DNA of 6,399 nucleotides from positions 1-6,399 of the forward strand of contig CALVTV010000249.1 of assembly GCA_944363005.1 (NCBI GenBank). The letters run 5' to 3'. A program made the translations under genes and the position numbers. The notes below the pieces were generated by a model. It was given only the letters and a program-made list of their open reading frames with translations. It ran no database searches and was not told the DNA's origin. Below, one piece after another: positions 5,658 to 6,399 of the stretch (position 1 is its first letter; each line of letters starts with the position of its first letter). Source of the stretch: an uncultured Clostridia bacterium. GTDB taxonomy: Bacteria > Bacillota > Clostridia > Christensenellales > Aristaeellaceae.

Positions 5658-5691
5658 CCATCATTTCGCCGCACAGCAGAAAGGGAAAACC

Positions 5692-6399
5692 ATGAATACC
5701 AATCAAACGCTGTATATCGTCGTCCCCTGTTACAAGGAGCAGGAGGTACTGCCGGAAACCAGCAAGCGCCTGCGCGAGAAGATCAAAAGCCTACAGGCAA
5801 AGGGAAAAATCAGCGAAAAGAGCCGCGTGATGTTCGTCAACGACGGCTCCAGCGACGACACCTGGCCCATCATTCGCCGCCTGCATGAGCAGGAGCCGGA
5901 CGTCTTTTCCGGCGTCAACCTCTCGCGCAACCGCGGCCATCAGAACGCGCTGTTGGCGGGCCTGCTCACGGCGGTCAACTATGCCGATATGATCATCTCC
6001 ATGGACGCTGACCTGCAGGACGACATCAACGCTGTGGACGAAATGGTCGATCGTTACCTGGAGGGGTACGAGGTGGTCTACGGCGTGCGCAGCAAGCGCG
6101 ATACCGACACGTTCTTCAAGCGCTTTACCGCCGAAGGCTTTTACAAGGTGATGAAGGCGCTGGGCGTGGACATCGTGTTCAACCACGCCGATTACCGGCT
6201 GATGAGCAAGCGCGCCGTCGAGGGCCTTGCGCAGTTCAGCGAGGTCAACCTGTTCCTGCGCGGCATCGTGCCCCAGATCGGCTACAAATGGACGACCGTC
6301 ACCTATGAGCGCGCCGAGCGCTTCGCGGGCGAGAGCAAGTATCCGCTCAAGAAGATGCTCGCCTTTGCGGCGGACGGCATCACTTCCTTCTCCGTCAAG
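5692..6399 (+). CDS. Family 2 glycosyltransferase, DPM1/GtrB (CsbB-like) type, truncated at the window edge
   Basis: The first 236 residues are present and the frame is open at the edge. The GT-A fold motifs are clear: IVVPCYKEQEVLPET at the N-terminus, FVNDGSSDDTW (48-58) for nucleotide binding, NLSRNRGHQNALLAGL, the D-A-D-L-Q-D-D metal-binding segment (105-111), HADYRLMS (165-172), then FLRGIVPQIGY (188-198) and R-F-A-G-E-S-K-Y-P (210-218). This pattern matches inverting enzymes that move a sugar from a nucleotide donor to a polyprenyl phosphate at the membrane. Such proteins usually end in two membrane helices, which would lie beyond the window. The ATG at 5692 follows GAAAGGG by 6 nt. It lies 34 nt after the coiled-coil gene with no visible terminator. 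The acceptor and sugar cannot be read from the sequence. Confidence 0.92.
   Translation, partial: MNTNQTLYIVVPCYKEQEVLPETSKRLREKIKSLQAKGKISEKSRVMFVNDGSSDDTWPIIRRLHEQEPDVFSGVNLSRNRGHQNALLAGLLTAVNYADMIISMDADLQDDINAVDEMVDRYLEGYEVVYGVRSKRDTDTFFKRFTAEGFYKVMKALGVDIVFNHADYRLMSKRAVEGLAQFSEVNLFLRGIVPQIGYKWTTVTYERAERFAGESKYPLKKMLAFAADGITSFSVK

Noticed and set aside
5658..5691. Possible terminator or promoter between the coiled-coil gene and the glycosyltransferase.
   Set aside because: The 34 nt contain no inverted repeat, T-tract or -10/-35 pair. They hold only the ribosome binding site of the glycosyltransferase.

Overview
The window looks like GC-rich, low-drama chromosomal DNA from a Clostridia-type member of the Firmicutes. 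The evidence is strong AGGAGG-type ribosome binding sites, a textbook sigma-A promoter (TTGAAA, 17-nt spacer, extended TG-N-TATAAT), a YkvI-like membrane protein, and an rsmD-coaD-coiled-coil cluster of the kind found in Clostridia and Actinobacteria. The lineage is inferred from these traits, not from a search. The base composition leaves long open frames in wrong frames and on the antisense strand, so gene calls rest on family motifs and start signals rather than on ORF length.

Layout. At the left edge (1-195, +) is the C-terminal tail of a protein resembling an M1-type metallopeptidase. Its end overlaps, tail to tail, a YkvI-like multi-pass membrane protein on the minus strand (168-1169). 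A 169-nt divergent spacer (1170-1338) holds a TATAAT box and a GCCGCC/GGCGGC palindrome. It leads into a rightward run of genes: alr (alanine racemase, 1339-2451), a 5-formyltetrahydrofolate cyclo-ligase overlapping alr by 8 nt (2444-3010), and an unrecognised membrane protein with a very basic C-terminal tail (3030-3866).

A second promoter at 3873-3901 starts rsmD (16S rRNA m2G966 methyltransferase, 3949-4548) and coaD (phosphopantetheine adenylyltransferase, 4517-5002), which overlap by 32 nt. Next come a 212-residue alanine-rich coiled-coil protein with a visible 11-residue repeat (5019-5657) and a family 2 glycosyltransferase of the DPM1/GtrB type, cut off by the right edge (5692-6399).

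Functionally this is a housekeeping block: D-alanine for peptidoglycan, one-carbon folate salvage, rRNA modification, CoA synthesis, a probable envelope or division coiled-coil protein, and a lipid-linked sugar transferase. I see no mobile element, CRISPR array, RNA gene or phage or defence module, and no clear new system. The most distinctive features are the hendecad coiled-coil protein downstream of coaD, the membrane protein with the basic tail, and several start-site and promoter details. No stretch over 300 bases lacks a gene.
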